A DNA stretch of 64,000 nucleotides from Mycolicibacterium llatzerense (lineage in GTDB: Bacteria > Actinomycetota > Actinomycetes > Mycobacteriales > Mycobacteriaceae), in contig NZ_JXST01000030.1 of assembly GCF_000878195.1 (NCBI RefSeq), forward strand, positions 22,746-86,745, given 5' to 3'. The position numbers and the translations under genes were made by a program. The notes beneath the pieces were generated by a model. It ran no database searches. It was not told where the DNA came from and saw only the letters and a list, made by a program, of their open reading frames with translations. This document shows, piece by piece, positions 35,145-44,193 of this stretch (position 1 is its first letter; each line of letters opens with the position of its first letter).

Positions 35145-36230
35145 ATGCCGCAACACGTTCGAGGCGTCATCGCTCGCTCCAAGGGCGCCCCGGTCGAAGT
35201 CACCACCATCGTGATTCCGGACCCAGGTCCCGGTGAGGTGGTGGTGAAGATCCAGGCGTGCGGCGTCTGCCACACCGACCTGACCTACCGCGAGGGCGGC
35301 ATCAACGACGAGTACCCCTTCTTGCTCGGGCATGAGGCGGCCGGCATCGTCGAAGAGGTCGGGCCCGGCGTCGAATCGGTGGCGGTCGGCGACTTCGTGA
35401 TCCTCAACTGGCGCGCGGTGTGCGGCCAGTGCCGGGCGTGCAAGCGCGGTCGCCCCCAGTACTGCTTCGACACCTTCAACGCCACCCAGAAGATGACGCT
35501 CGAGGATGGCACCGAGCTGACGCCGGCGCTGGGCATCGGAGCGTTCGCCGACAAGACGCTGGTCCACGCGGGGCAGTGCACCAAGGTCGACGCCGATGCG
35601 GACCCGGCGGTGGTCGGCCTGCTGGGCTGTGGCGTGATGGCGGGGCTCGGCGCGGCAGTCAACACCGGCAACGTCTCGCGCGGCGACTCGGTGGCAGTGA
35701 TCGGCTGCGGCGGGGTCGGTGACGCCGCCATCATGGGTGCCCGGCTAGCGGGCGCGGGCAAGATCATCGCCGTCGACCGGGACCCGCGAAAGCTGGAGTG
35801 GGCCAAGGAACTCGGCGCCACCCACACCATCAACGCCGCGGAAACAGACACCATCGAGGCGGTACAGGAGCTCACCGGCGGGTTCGGTGCCGACGTCGTG
35901 ATCGACGCCGTCGGCCGCCCAGAAACATGGAAGCAGGCGTTCTATGCCCGCGACCTCGCCGGCACCGTCGTCCTCGTCGGCGTGCCCACCCCGGATATGA
36001 CGCTGGAGATGCCGCTGGTCGACTTCTTCTCCCGCGGTGGATCGCTGAAGTCGTCATGGTACGGCGACTGCCTGCCCGAACGTGACTTCCCGATGCTCGT
36101 CGACCTCTACCAGCAGGGCCGAATCCCGTTGGAGCGCTTCGTCTCCGAGCGGATCAAGCTCGACGAGGTCGAGGATGCGTTCCACACCATGCATGCGGGC
36201 AACGTGCTGCGCTCGGTGGTCGTGCTGTGA
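35145..36230 (+). CDS. mscR: S-(hydroxymethyl)mycothiol dehydrogenase (mycothiol-dependent formaldehyde dehydrogenase)
   Basis: Detoxifies formaldehyde bound to mycothiol, using NAD. 361 residues, as in M. tuberculosis Rv2259. Zinc-type alcohol dehydrogenase fold: catalytic zinc ligands in CGVCHTDL and GHEAAGIVEEVG; structural zinc cysteines in CGQCRACKRGRPQYC; Rossmann motif VIGCGGVGDAAIMGARLAGA. It lies 35 nt after the formaldehyde-producing flavoprotein and overlaps the next gene by 4 nt. The pairing with an MBL-fold gene matches Rv2259-Rv2260, supporting mycothiol over other substrates. Confidence 0.9.
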   Translation: MPQHVRGVIARSKGAPVEVTTIVIPDPGPGEVVVKIQACGVCHTDLTYREGGINDEYPFLLGHEAAGIVEEVGPGVESVAVGDFVILNWRAVCGQCRACKRGRPQYCFDTFNATQKMTLEDGTELTPALGIGAFADKTLVHAGQCTKVDADADPAVVGLLGCGVMAGLGAAVNTGNVSRGDSVAVIGCGGVGDAAIMGARLAGAGKIIAVDRDPRKLEWAKELGATHTINAAETDTIEAVQELTGGFGADVVIDAVGRPETWKQAFYARDLAGTVVLVGVPTPDMTLEMPLVDFFSRGGSLKSSWYGDCLPERDFPMLVDLYQQGRIPLERFVSERIKLDEVEDAFHTMHAGNVLRSVVVL

Positions 36231-36859
36231 GTGGAGCGCTCCGCATCGACCGGGTCGTCACCTCGGGCACATTCAGCCTCGACGGCGGCACCTGGGACGT
36301 CGACAACAACGTGTGGGTGATCGGCGATGACTCCGAGGTGGTCATCGTCGACGCCGCACACACCGCACCGCAGATCATCGACGCGGTCGCGGGCCGCAAT
36401 GTCGTGGCAGTCATCGTCACCCACGGACACAACGACCACGTGACCGTGGCGCCGGAACTCGCAACCGCCCTCCACGCCCCGGTCCTGCTGCATCCCGGCG
36501 ACGACATGCTGTGGCAGGCAAGCCATCCCGACGAAAAGTACTGGAACCTCGACGCCGGTCAGCGGATCGGTTTCGCCGGTACCGAGATCGAGGTCATCCA
36601 CACGCCCGGGCACTCGCCGGGGTCGGTGTGCCTGTACCTACCGGAGGCCGGCGCGCTGTTCTCCGGCGACACCCTGTTCAACGGCGGGCCCGGTGCCACC
36701 GGCCGCTCCTACAGCGATTTCCCGACGATCATCGACTCGATCCGGGATTCGATTCTGACGCTGCCGGAGGACACCCGCGTGCACACTGGGCACGGCGACC
36801 ACACCACCGTCGGGTCCGAGGCGCCGCACCTGGCGGAGTGGATCGCCCGCGGGCACTGA
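36227..36859 (+). CDS. MBL-fold hydrolase (Rv2260-like) of formaldehyde detoxification
   Basis: 210-residue metallo-beta-lactamase-fold protein. Metal ligands are clear: VTHGHNDH (H-x-H-x-D-H), HTPGHSPGS, and FSGDTLF. Adjacent to the mycothiol-dependent dehydrogenase it most likely hydrolyses the thioester product (S-formylmycothiol) to formate and mycothiol. It begins with GTG overlapping the mscR stop and ends 12 nt before a terminator, closing the dgcA-mscR-mbl operon. Confidence 0.88.
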   Translation: MSGALRIDRVVTSGTFSLDGGTWDVDNNVWVIGDDSEVVIVDAAHTAPQIIDAVAGRNVVAVIVTHGHNDHVTVAPELATALHAPVLLHPGDDMLWQASHPDEKYWNLDAGQRIGFAGTEIEVIHTPGHSPGSVCLYLPEAGALFSGDTLFNGGPGATGRSYSDFPTIIDSIRDSILTLPEDTRVHTGHGDHTTVGSEAPHLAEWIARGH

Positions 36860-36870
36860 ATTCAATAGCA

Positions 36871-36913
36871 CTGTGCGGCGGTAACTCTGGTGAGTTGCCG
36901 CCGCACAGCTTTT
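36871..36913 (+). terminator. Intrinsic terminator of the dgcA-like / mscR / MBL operon
   Basis: 17-bp stem (36871-36887 with 36892-36908; one G-U pair), a tight 4-nt loop and a following CTTTTT. Textbook form, 11 nt after the MBL stop. Confidence 0.92.
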
Positions 36914-36928
36914 TCCAGACGACGAAGA

Positions 36929-36973
36929 TGAGCTTGTGTTCGAAGATCCTGCGAAACTTCGAACACAAGCTCA
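36929..36973. terminator. Perfect 17-bp inverted repeat, probable terminator for the soxBDAG strand
   Basis: TGAGCTTGTGTTCGAAG (36929-36945) and its exact complement (36957-36973) around an 11-nt loop, lying 16 nt downstream of soxG in the minus direction. There is no T-run, but the position between convergent operons suggests a terminator. The TTCGAA core and perfect match also suit a dispersed repeat or a protein-binding site. Confidence 0.65.
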
Positions 36974-36989
36974 CGTTCGGCGGTACTTC

Positions 36990-37574
36990 CTATTGGTATT
37001 CGTCCAGCGCATCGATCAACCAGTCGGCCAGATAGCCGGCGAACGATGAGCGGACGATGATCCGGTAGTCGGTGCCCTTGTCGTCCAACGGAATCAGCAC
37101 GACCGCCGCCAACGCCAGCATCGTCTGGGCGGCAGCGCCCGGACCGAACACCCGCGGATGCAAGTCCAGAGAACAGCCCTTGGCCAGCACATCGCGGGCG
37201 TGCGCACCGCGCAGGCGCACCGTGGTGCGCTGTGCGGACACGTCGACGGCAGCACCGCCCGCGGCGGCGACCGCCTCGTGCAGTTCGGTCTCGAGCGCCT
37301 CGCCGCTGCGCTGCGTCGAGGTCACCAGCCACTCCTGCGGGCCGAACCAGATCACCGTCGAATCGATGCCGGCCACGCAGGTCCCCGGCGTCGCCGGCAA
37401 CGAGTCCAGGCCGAGGAGTCGGGCGGCTTCGGCGCCGCCGGGTCCCGTCGGGTCGGCCCACAGATCGACCATCGTGACGAACGGCTCCTCGGTGAGAATC
37501 GCTGCCGGTGCGGTCGCCGCGAACTGGGTGGCCCAACCCTGCAATGGGCTACGGCGAGTGAGGGTTTCAGCCAT
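36990..37574 (-). CDS. soxG: Sarcosine oxidase gamma subunit
   Basis: 194-residue subunit of heterotetrameric sarcosine oxidase. It has a GcvT-like fold with short conserved stretches (VIWFGPQEWLVTS, AVDVSAQRTTVRLRGAHARD, and the C-terminal IIVRSSFAGYLADWLIDA). The ATG at 37574 overlaps soxA by 8 nt. The operon order glyA-soxB-soxD-soxA-soxG is the classic one. Confidence 0.93.
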   Translation of the reverse strand: MAETLTRRSPLQGWATQFAATAPAAILTEEPFVTMVDLWADPTGPGGAEAARLLGLDSLPATPGTCVAGIDSTVIWFGPQEWLVTSTQRSGEALETELHEAVAAAGGAAVDVSAQRTTVRLRGAHARDVLAKGCSLDLHPRVFGPGAAAQTMLALAAVVLIPLDDKGTDYRIIVRSSFAGYLADWLIDALDEYQ

Positions 37575-40416
37575 CGCGGCGTGCTCCTTCGGGATCGACG
37601 AGGACGGACCCGGTGACCTCGACGGCCACCAGGGTGCCGTCCACCGGAACGGTGAGGGTGTCTCCAATGCGGGCGTGGCCGCCCTTGACCAGCGCCAGTG
37701 CGAACGGGCGGCCCAGCTCGGCGCTGCGGTAACTCGACGTGACGTGCCCGAGCATGGGAACCGGTGGCGGCGGCAGCGCACCGTCGCCAGGGGTCTCGAT
37801 GATCTGAGCGCCTTCGGGCAGCACCGTTTGCGCGTCGACGGGCAACAGCCCGACGAACTGCTTGCGCAGCGGATTCAGGTTCTCGGCGCGAGTGAAGGAG
37901 CGCTTGCCGACGAAGTCGGGCTTCTTCTTCGACACCACCCAGTTCATCCCGAGGTCCTGCGGCGTGACGGTGCCGTCGGTGTCCTGCCCGATGATCGGGT
38001 AGCCCTTCTCGGCCCGCAGCACGTGCATGGTCTCGGTGCCGTAGGGCGTGATGCCGAATGGCTCGCCGGCCGCAATCAGCCTCTCCCACAACGCAGTTGC
38101 GTACCAACCCATGACGTTGACTTCGTAGGCCAGCTCGCCCGAGAAACTGACCCGGCCGATGCGGACGTGGACGCCGTCGAGTTGGGTGTCCCGCCAGGCC
38201 ATGAACGGAAAAGCCTCGTTGCTGACGTCGACGCCGGGAAACACGGTGCCGACGACGTCGCGCGACCGCGGGCCGACCACCGGGAAGGTGTGCCACTGCT
38301 CGGTGACCGAGGTGAGACGCACTCGCAGGTGCGGCCATTCGGTCTGCAGCCATTCCTCCATCCAGTCGAGGATGTGCGCGGCGCCGCCCGTGGTGGTGAA
38401 CACCTGGAAGCGGTCGTCGGCCAAGCGCATCACGGTGCCATCGTCGATCACCATGCCGTCCACGCCGCACATCACGCCGTACCGCAGCATCCCGACCTTC
38501 AGGGTGCTCATCAGGTTGGTGTAGAGCAGGTCGAGGAAGGCGCCGGCATCGGGACCCTGGACGTCGATCTTGCCCAGGGTGGAGCCGTCGAGGATGCCGA
38601 CGCTCGTTCGCGCGGAGGCACATTCGCGCAGGACCGCGGTCTGCATGTCCTCGCCGGCCAGCGGGTAATAGCGGGGTCGCTTCCACTGCCCGACGTCCTC
38701 GAAGACGGCGCCGCGGGCGACATGCCAATCATGTACTGCGGTAACGCGTTCGGGGTCGAACATCCGGCCGCGGCTGCGGCCGGCCAGCGCGGCGAACGCG
38801 ACCGGGGTGTACGGCGGCCGGAACGTGGTGACGCCCAGGTCCGCAACGGGGACGCCGAGCAGCTCGGCGGTGATGCCCGAGGCGACGACGCCGGAGGTCT
38901 TGCCCTGATCGTGCGCAGTGCCGATGGTGGTGTAGCGCTTGATGTGTTCCATCGACCGCATGCCGGCACCGACTGCGCGCACCAGGTCCGCCACCGTGGC
39001 ATCGCGCTGGACGTCGACGAATTGCGTGGCCGCACCGTCAGCATCGGGAACCCGCCACAGCACCATGGGAGCTTCGGCAGTGCGGGTTGAATCCGATTCT
39101 CCGGCAAGCGGTTCAGCTGCTGCGGTGAAACCGAGACCCGACAGGGCCCGGGTCGCGGCGGTGCGCCCATCGCGCAGGCAACCGGGCAGGTCGAAGGTCC
39201 CGGCGGCCGAACCGGCGACACTCACCTGGTCGAGTTCCGCGCCGGGGACGAAGGCGCCGATGCCGTCGTCGTATCGCAGAGGCCCGCGCACCTGGCTGAA
39301 CAGGTGCACCGCGGGATTCCAGCCACCGCTGATCAGGAGCACGTCGCACGACAGAGACTGTGTCCCTTCGGGACCGGTGACAATGGCGGCGCTGACCCGT
39401 TGCTCGCCCTCGGTGCCGCTGACGACCGATCCTGTCCGCAGTTCGATGCCACGGGAGGCGCACGCCGCGCGCAGGTCCGAGGCCACGTCGCTGCGGGCAT
39501 CCACGATCGCCGTGATTGCCACGCCGGTGTCGTGCAGATCCATCGCGGCCGAATACGCGCTGTCGTTGGTGGTGAAGACGACGGCCCGCTCGCCGACCTT
39601 GACGCCGTACCGGTGCAGGAAGGTCCGGGCGCCACCCGCCAGCATGATGCCGGGCCGGTCGTTGTCGGTGAACACCACCGGCCGCTCATGCGCACCGGCG
39701 GCGACGATGACGTGCCGGGCCCGGATCCGCCAAACCCGCTGGCGGCTCACCGCCGCGGGAGCATCGGCACCGAGGTGATCGGTACGCCGTTGCAGCGCAA
39801 GGACAAAGCCGTCGTCGTAGTGACCGAACGCCGTGGTGCGCTGCAGGTGCAGCACATCGGGATAGGTGGCGAGCTCGGCGACGGCATCGGCGACCCACTG
39901 CAGTGCCGGCCGACCATCGATGATGTCCGCGCTGCCCAACAGGGCACCACCGGCCTCGCTCTGCTCATCGATCAGCACCGCGCGGGCTCCGGCGCGCGCT
40001 GCCGTCAGCGCGGCCGCCAGGCCGGCCGGGCCGGCTCCGGCGACCAGGACATCGGCGTGCACGTGGGTCGAGTCGTAGCGCGCAGGGTCGGGGACGTCGG
40101 CCAGCCGGCCTTGTCCCGGGATGCCGCGCGCCACCAGGCCGTCGTACAGCTCGACGGTGGTGGCCAGCAGCATAGGCTCGGGGAAGGGGTACTCGATCTG
40201 GACCAGGCCGCCGGTGTCCTCGGCCCACGCCGAGGTGAAGCCGCGGGGCCGGCCCATCTTGATGCTGGAGGTGACGTGGTGCACGCCGTGCGCCAGCAGT
40301 GCGGAGGCCAGTGTGTCACCCGCATGGCCGGTGTACGCGCGGCCGTTGAAAGTGAAGGTGTGCAACGTATCTCGGTCGATACGGCCACCCGTTTCGGTAC
40401 GCAGTGATGTGCTCAT
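37567..40416 (-). CDS. soxA: Sarcosine oxidase alpha subunit
   Basis: 949 residues, normal size. The N-terminal domain shows a ferredoxin-like start (FTFNGRAYTGHAGDTLASAL), then a FAD/NAD-binding motif (VLVAGAGPAGLAAALTAARA) and a second one (VFTTNDSAYSAAMDL). The last 380 residues form a GcvT-type tetrahydrofolate-binding domain (WKRPRYYPLAGEDM, RVSFSGELAYEVNVMGW) that captures the methyl carbon as 5,10-methylene-THF. The ATG at 40416 overlaps the soxD stop; the longer open frame is antisense/shadow. Confidence 0.96.
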   Translation of the reverse strand: MSTSLRTETGGRIDRDTLHTFTFNGRAYTGHAGDTLASALLAHGVHHVTSSIKMGRPRGFTSAWAEDTGGLVQIEYPFPEPMLLATTVELYDGLVARGIPGQGRLADVPDPARYDSTHVHADVLVAGAGPAGLAAALTAARAGARAVLIDEQSEAGGALLGSADIIDGRPALQWVADAVAELATYPDVLHLQRTTAFGHYDDGFVLALQRRTDHLGADAPAAVSRQRVWRIRARHVIVAAGAHERPVVFTDNDRPGIMLAGGARTFLHRYGVKVGERAVVFTTNDSAYSAAMDLHDTGVAITAIVDARSDVASDLRAACASRGIELRTGSVVSGTEGEQRVSAAIVTGPEGTQSLSCDVLLISGGWNPAVHLFSQVRGPLRYDDGIGAFVPGAELDQVSVAGSAAGTFDLPGCLRDGRTAATRALSGLGFTAAAEPLAGESDSTRTAEAPMVLWRVPDADGAATQFVDVQRDATVADLVRAVGAGMRSMEHIKRYTTIGTAHDQGKTSGVVASGITAELLGVPVADLGVTTFRPPYTPVAFAALAGRSRGRMFDPERVTAVHDWHVARGAVFEDVGQWKRPRYYPLAGEDMQTAVLRECASARTSVGILDGSTLGKIDVQGPDAGAFLDLLYTNLMSTLKVGMLRYGVMCGVDGMVIDDGTVMRLADDRFQVFTTTGGAAHILDWMEEWLQTEWPHLRVRLTSVTEQWHTFPVVGPRSRDVVGTVFPGVDVSNEAFPFMAWRDTQLDGVHVRIGRVSFSGELAYEVNVMGWYATALWERLIAAGEPFGITPYGTETMHVLRAEKGYPIIGQDTDGTVTPQDLGMNWVVSKKKPDFVGKRSFTRAENLNPLRKQFVGLLPVDAQTVLPEGAQIIETPGDGALPPPPVPMLGHVTSSYRSAELGRPFALALVKGGHARIGDTLTVPVDGTLVAVEVTGSVLVDPEGARRDG

Positions 40417-40691
40417 CAGATTGTGGGCCTCTGCTCGTCGAGTCGGTAGACGCGGTCGAATCGGTAGGTGGCGGTGTCCCGGATCGCGTTGAACCAGCGG
40501 CGACAGCCGGCACTGTGGGTCCAGCGTTCGGCGAACAGCCCCTTGGGGTTGGCGCGGAAGAACACGTAGTGCGCCCACTGTTCGTCGGTCAGCAATTGCG
40601 GGTCTTCGGGGTAGGCGACGTGCGCCTGGCCGCCGTAGTGGAATTCGGTTTCCTCGCGTGGTCCGCACCACGGACAGTCGATGAGTTGCAT
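40416..40691 (-). CDS. soxD: Sarcosine oxidase delta subunit
   Basis: 91-residue zinc-binding subunit. Begins MQLIDCPWCGPREETEF, with the zinc-ligand pattern C-x2-C and a later HSAGCRRWFNAIRDT. Start at ATG 40691 is chosen over the longer frame because the family begins at this point. 16 nt separate it from soxB. Confidence 0.95.
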   Translation of the reverse strand: MQLIDCPWCGPREETEFHYGGQAHVAYPEDPQLLTDEQWAHYVFFRANPKGLFAERWTHSAGCRRWFNAIRDTATYRFDRVYRLDEQRPTI

Positions 40692-40707
40692 TGTGACTCC
40701 TCCAGAT

Positions 40708-41946
40708 CTAGTGCGCGACGCCGGCGGCGCCGTGCTCATCCACGAGGGCTCCGGTGACGAACCGGTCGATGCTGAACGGGGCGACGTATTCGTGTTCGAC
40801 GCCGCCCGCGATGGTGTCGGCCAGACACCAGCCGATACCCGGCGTCACCTTGAATCCACCTGTGCCCCAACCGGCGTTGAGGTACAGGTTGTCGTAGCCG
40901 ACGCGGCCGACGATCGGCGACGCGTCCGGGCAGACGTCGACGATGCCCGCCCAGGTGCGGAGCAGGTGTGCCCGGGCGAAGATCGGGAACAGCTCCACCG
41001 CGGCCGCCATCTGGCGTTCGATGATGTGGAAGGCGCCGCGCTGTCCGTACCCGTTGTAGGAGTCCACGCCGGCACCCATGACGAGTTCACCCTTGTGGGC
41101 CTGAGATACGTACACGTGCACCGCATTCGACATCACGACGGTGGGGTGCACCGGCTCGAGCAGTTCGGACACCAGCGCCTGCAGCGGGTGGCTCTGCAGC
41201 GGCGTGCGGATCCCCAGCATGTCGGTCAGCGTGGAGGTGTGGCCGGCCGCGCACAGCGCCACCTGTCCGGCGCCGATGTCACCGCGGGTGGTGCGCACGC
41301 CGGTCACCCGGTCGCCGTCGGTCACGAATCCGGTGACTTCGCAGTTCTGGATGATGTCGATCCCGGCCTCATCGGCCCGGCGCGCGAAGCCCCAGGCGAC
41401 GTAGTCGTGCTTGGCGATGCCGGCGCGCGGTTGGTAGGTGGCGCCCAGTACCGGATAGCGAATGTCACTGGAAATGTTGACGATTGGGCACAGGTCGCGG
41501 ACCTCTTTGGGCTCCACCCACTCGGCGTCGATGCCGTTGAGCTTGTTGGCCTCGACGCGCCGGACACTGTCGCGCACATCCTGCAGGCTGTGCGCGAGGT
41601 TGAGCACACCGCGCTGGCTGAACAGGATCGGGTAGTCCAGGTCCTCTTCGAGCCCTTCCCACAGTTTGAGGGCGTGCTCGTAGATCCGGGCGCTCTCGTC
41701 CCACAGATAGTTGGACCGGATCAGCGTGGTGTTGCGGGCCATGTTGCCGCCCGCCAGCCAGCCCCGCTCCAGCACAGCGACATTGGTGATGCCGTGATTC
41801 TTGGCCAGGTAGTGCGCGGTGGCCAGACCGTGCCCGCCGCCACCGACGATGACGACGTCGTACGACTTCTTGGGTTCTGGCGTGCGCCAGAGGAATTCGG
41901 GGTGGTCGGGCAGATGGGCGCCCGGCGGCATCGTCGATGGGGTCAC
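40708..41946 (-). CDS. soxB: Sarcosine oxidase beta subunit
   Basis: 412-residue FAD/FMN subunit that oxidises sarcosine. The FAD-binding fingerprint is VVIVGGGGHGLATAHYLAKN, and the flavin-attachment region reads WLAGGNMARNTTLIRSNYLW. The C-terminus has NLYLNAGWGTGGFKVTPGIG, typical of SoxB. GTG start at 41946 shares GTGA with the glyA stop. Confidence 0.95.
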   Translation of the reverse strand: MTPSTMPPGAHLPDHPEFLWRTPEPKKSYDVVIVGGGGHGLATAHYLAKNHGITNVAVLERGWLAGGNMARNTTLIRSNYLWDESARIYEHALKLWEGLEEDLDYPILFSQRGVLNLAHSLQDVRDSVRRVEANKLNGIDAEWVEPKEVRDLCPIVNISSDIRYPVLGATYQPRAGIAKHDYVAWGFARRADEAGIDIIQNCEVTGFVTDGDRVTGVRTTRGDIGAGQVALCAAGHTSTLTDMLGIRTPLQSHPLQALVSELLEPVHPTVVMSNAVHVYVSQAHKGELVMGAGVDSYNGYGQRGAFHIIERQMAAAVELFPIFARAHLLRTWAGIVDVCPDASPIVGRVGYDNLYLNAGWGTGGFKVTPGIGWCLADTIAGGVEHEYVAPFSIDRFVTGALVDEHGAAGVAH

Positions 41947-43259
41947 AGCGAGGCCTCGGTGAGGTTCGGGTAGAGCGGGAAGCGGTCGGCCAGCACGTCC
42001 ACCCGGGCACGCAGCGCGGCCAAGGACGCGTCGTCGGTGCCGGGGCGGAGCGCGTGGCTGATGACGTCGGCGACTTCGCGGAAGCTCTCCTCATCGAAAC
42101 CGCGGGTCGCCAGCGCCGCGGTGCCGATCCGCACGCCCGAGCTGACCATCGGCGGCCGCGGGTCGAACGGAACGGCGTTGCGGTTCACCGTGATTCCCAC
42201 GCGGTGCAACCGATCCTCGGCCTGTTTGCCGTCCAGTTCGGACTCCCGCAGGTCGACCAGCACCAGGTGGACGTCGGTGCCGCCGGAGACCACGTTGAGG
42301 CCGGCGGCGCGGGAATCCTCTTGCAGCAGACGCTCGGCCAGGATCGCCGCGCCGTCGAGGGTGCGCTGCTGCCGCTCGCGGAATTCCGGGGCTGCCGCGA
42401 GTTTGAACGACACTGCCTTGGCGGCGATGACGTGCTCGAGCGGACCGCCCTGTTGTCCGGGGAACACCGAGGAGTTGAACTTCTTGGCCAACGCTTCGTC
42501 GTTGGTCAGGATGATGCCGCCGCGTGGGCCGCCCAATGTCTTGTGCGTGGTCGAGGTGACGACGTGGGCGTGCGGCACCGGGGAAGGGTGCAGCCCGGCG
42601 GCGACCAGACCCGCGAAATGCGCCATGTCGACCATCAGGTACGCGCCGACTTCGTCTGCGATGCGCCGGAATTCGGCGAAGTCGAGCTGCCGGGGATATG
42701 CCGACCAGCCGGCCAGGATCAGCTTTGGCCGACGCTCGAGGGCGATCCGCTCGACCTCGGCCATGTCGACCCGGTGGTCGCTCTCGCCGACGTGGTACGC
42801 GGCGACGTCGTAGAGCTTGCCGGAGAAGTTCAGCTTCATCCCGTGAGTGAGGTGGCCGCCGTGAGCCAGGTCGAGCCCGAGGATGGTGTCACCGGGGGAG
42901 AGCAGTGCGGCCATGGCGGCGGCATTGGCCTGCGCCCCTGAATGTGGTTGCACGTTGGCGAAGGCAGCGCCGAACAGGCTCTTGGCCCGGTCGATGGCGA
43001 GTTGTTCTGTGACGTCGACGAATTCGCAACCGCCGTAGTACCGGCGGCCCGGGTAGCCCTCGGCGTACTTGTTGGTCATCACCGAGCCCTGCGCCTGCAT
43101 CACGGCGACCGGCGCGAAGTTCTCGCTGGCGATCATTTCCAGGGTGCTCTGCTGACGGTGCAACTCAGCGGAGATGGCTCGGAACACGTCCGGGTCCAGT
43201 TCGGCGAGGCTCGCGCTGAGCGTGGGGTTCGTGGCCGTGGGTGCGGTGTCGAGGGTCAT
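41943..43259 (-). CDS. glyA: Serine hydroxymethyltransferase of the sarcosine operon
   Basis: PLP enzyme that joins glycine and 5,10-methylene-THF to give serine, using both products of sarcosine oxidase. About 438 residues. PLP-lysine motif STTHKTLGGPRGG; other signatures are EMIASENFAP, TNKYAEGYPGRRYYGG and MVDMAHFAGLVA. ATG 43259 has AAAGG 5 nt upstream; GTG 43265 is an alternative. First gene of glyA-soxBDAG, probably a second SHMT besides a housekeeping copy. It is divergent from the first GntR gene across a TGATATATTAG-type operator. Confidence 0.95.
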   Translation of the reverse strand: MTLDTAPTATNPTLSASLAELDPDVFRAISAELHRQQSTLEMIASENFAPVAVMQAQGSVMTNKYAEGYPGRRYYGGCEFVDVTEQLAIDRAKSLFGAAFANVQPHSGAQANAAAMAALLSPGDTILGLDLAHGGHLTHGMKLNFSGKLYDVAAYHVGESDHRVDMAEVERIALERRPKLILAGWSAYPRQLDFAEFRRIADEVGAYLMVDMAHFAGLVAAGLHPSPVPHAHVVTSTTHKTLGGPRGGIILTNDEALAKKFNSSVFPGQQGGPLEHVIAAKAVSFKLAAAPEFRERQQRTLDGAAILAERLLQEDSRAAGLNVVSGGTDVHLVLVDLRESELDGKQAEDRLHRVGITVNRNAVPFDPRPPMVSSGVRIGTAALATRGFDEESFREVADVISHALRPGTDDASLAALRARVDVLADRFPLYPNLTEASL

Positions 43260-43292
43260 GTGCACCTTTCTGACATTGCAGTGTGCAGTGGA

Positions 43293-43303
43293 CTAATATA
43301 TCA
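43293..43303. promoter_or_regulatory. GntR-type operator copy 2, CTAATATATCA
   Basis: Between glyA (34 nt upstream of its start) and the divergent GntR gene. It would let one protein control the sox operon and its own gene. A GGTTAGATTAG word follows at 43310-43320. Confidence 0.7.
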
Positions 43304-43376
43304 ACTGTCGGTTAGATTAGGATCAGCTCGAGGCCACGTCAAGAGGTAGGCCGCAGACATTCTTGGAGGAGTGGCG

Positions 43377-44057
43377 ATGACCCTGACGGAGTTGTCGTTC
43401 GGCGAACCCGACAGCACGCCGGCCATCGGCGAGACCAATGCGGACCGTGCCTACGAGATCGTGCGCGAACGTCTGGTCATGCTGGACATCCGGCCGGGCG
43501 ACCCGATCAATGACGACCGGCTGGCGGCCGAACTCGGTTTCGGTCGTACCCCGGTGCGCGAGGCGCTCAAACGTCTCGAGCGCGACCGCCTCGTCGTCGC
43601 CTACCCGCGCCGGGGCACCTTCGCCGCAGCTGTCGACATGACGGACCTGGCCGACATCTCAGAGATTCGCAAGCAGCTGGAACCGACGGCAGCCGCGCGC
43701 GCCGCCCGGGTCGCGACGCCGGACACTCGCGCAAGGTTGACTGCGCTGGCGCAGGCGATCGCCGGGATCGAGGACACCGACGATCCCCATGAGGTCCTGC
43801 GTCACGACGTTCATGTGCACCGGGAGATCTACCGGGCCACGGGCAATCCGCACCTGGAACAGATCCTGGTCAGTCTCGACGCGCACGCCACGCGGATCTG
43901 GTGCTTGTTCCTGGATCGGCTCCCCGGGGTGGCCGGCCACGTCCGCGAACATATCGAACTGTTGGATGCCGTCGTCGTCGGCGACGAGGCGAAGGCGGCG
44001 GCCCTCACGCTGGCCCACGTCACCGGCTTCGAGGCGGCCATTCGCGCGTTGCTGTGA
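43377..44057 (+). CDS. GntR-family regulator, FCD (FadR-type) domain, copy 1
   Basis: 226 residues. N-terminal winged helix: RAYEIVRERLVMLDIRPGD, then LAAELGFGRTPVREALKRLE. C-terminal FCD domain with metal-ligand-like histidines (VLRHDVHVHREIYRATGNPH and HVREHIELLDAVV). ATG 43377 has GGAGGAG just upstream. It is divergent from glyA-soxBDAG and about 60% identical by eye to the next gene. Likely repressor of the betaine/sarcosine genes, with glycine, sarcosine or dimethylglycine as possible effector (inference). Confidence 0.92.
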   Translation: MTLTELSFGEPDSTPAIGETNADRAYEIVRERLVMLDIRPGDPINDDRLAAELGFGRTPVREALKRLERDRLVVAYPRRGTFAAAVDMTDLADISEIRKQLEPTAAARAARVATPDTRARLTALAQAIAGIEDTDDPHEVLRHDVHVHREIYRATGNPHLEQILVSLDAHATRIWCLFLDRLPGVAGHVREHIELLDAVVVGDEAKAAALTLAHVTGFEAAIRALL

Positions 44058-44115
44058 CGTCTCCGTCGTCCGCCGCCGGCTGCTCGCCATCCGGCGGACC
44101 CAACCGCGACCGGTC

Positions 44116-44126
44116 CTGATATATCA
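44116..44126. promoter_or_regulatory. GntR-type operator copy 3, CTGATATATCA
   Basis: 68 nt before the second GntR gene. Positions 44117-44126 form a perfect 10-bp palindrome, TGATATATCA, the most symmetrical of the four copies. Confidence 0.7.
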
Positions 44127-44193
44127 TTGCCCTGACCAGAGCAGGTCAGTTGCGGGCTGGTGAAGTCGGTGACGTCGGGAAGGCGGTTCGGCG

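Noticed and set aside
37567..40671. SoxA extended to 1034 residues
   Set aside because: The extra N-terminus overlaps soxD in another frame; SoxA family proteins start near ATG 40416.
41943..43376. Possible glycine riboswitch before glyA
   Set aside because: The glyA/GntR intergenic region is only about 117 bp and holds an ATATAT operator; no tandem glycine-aptamer pattern was visible.
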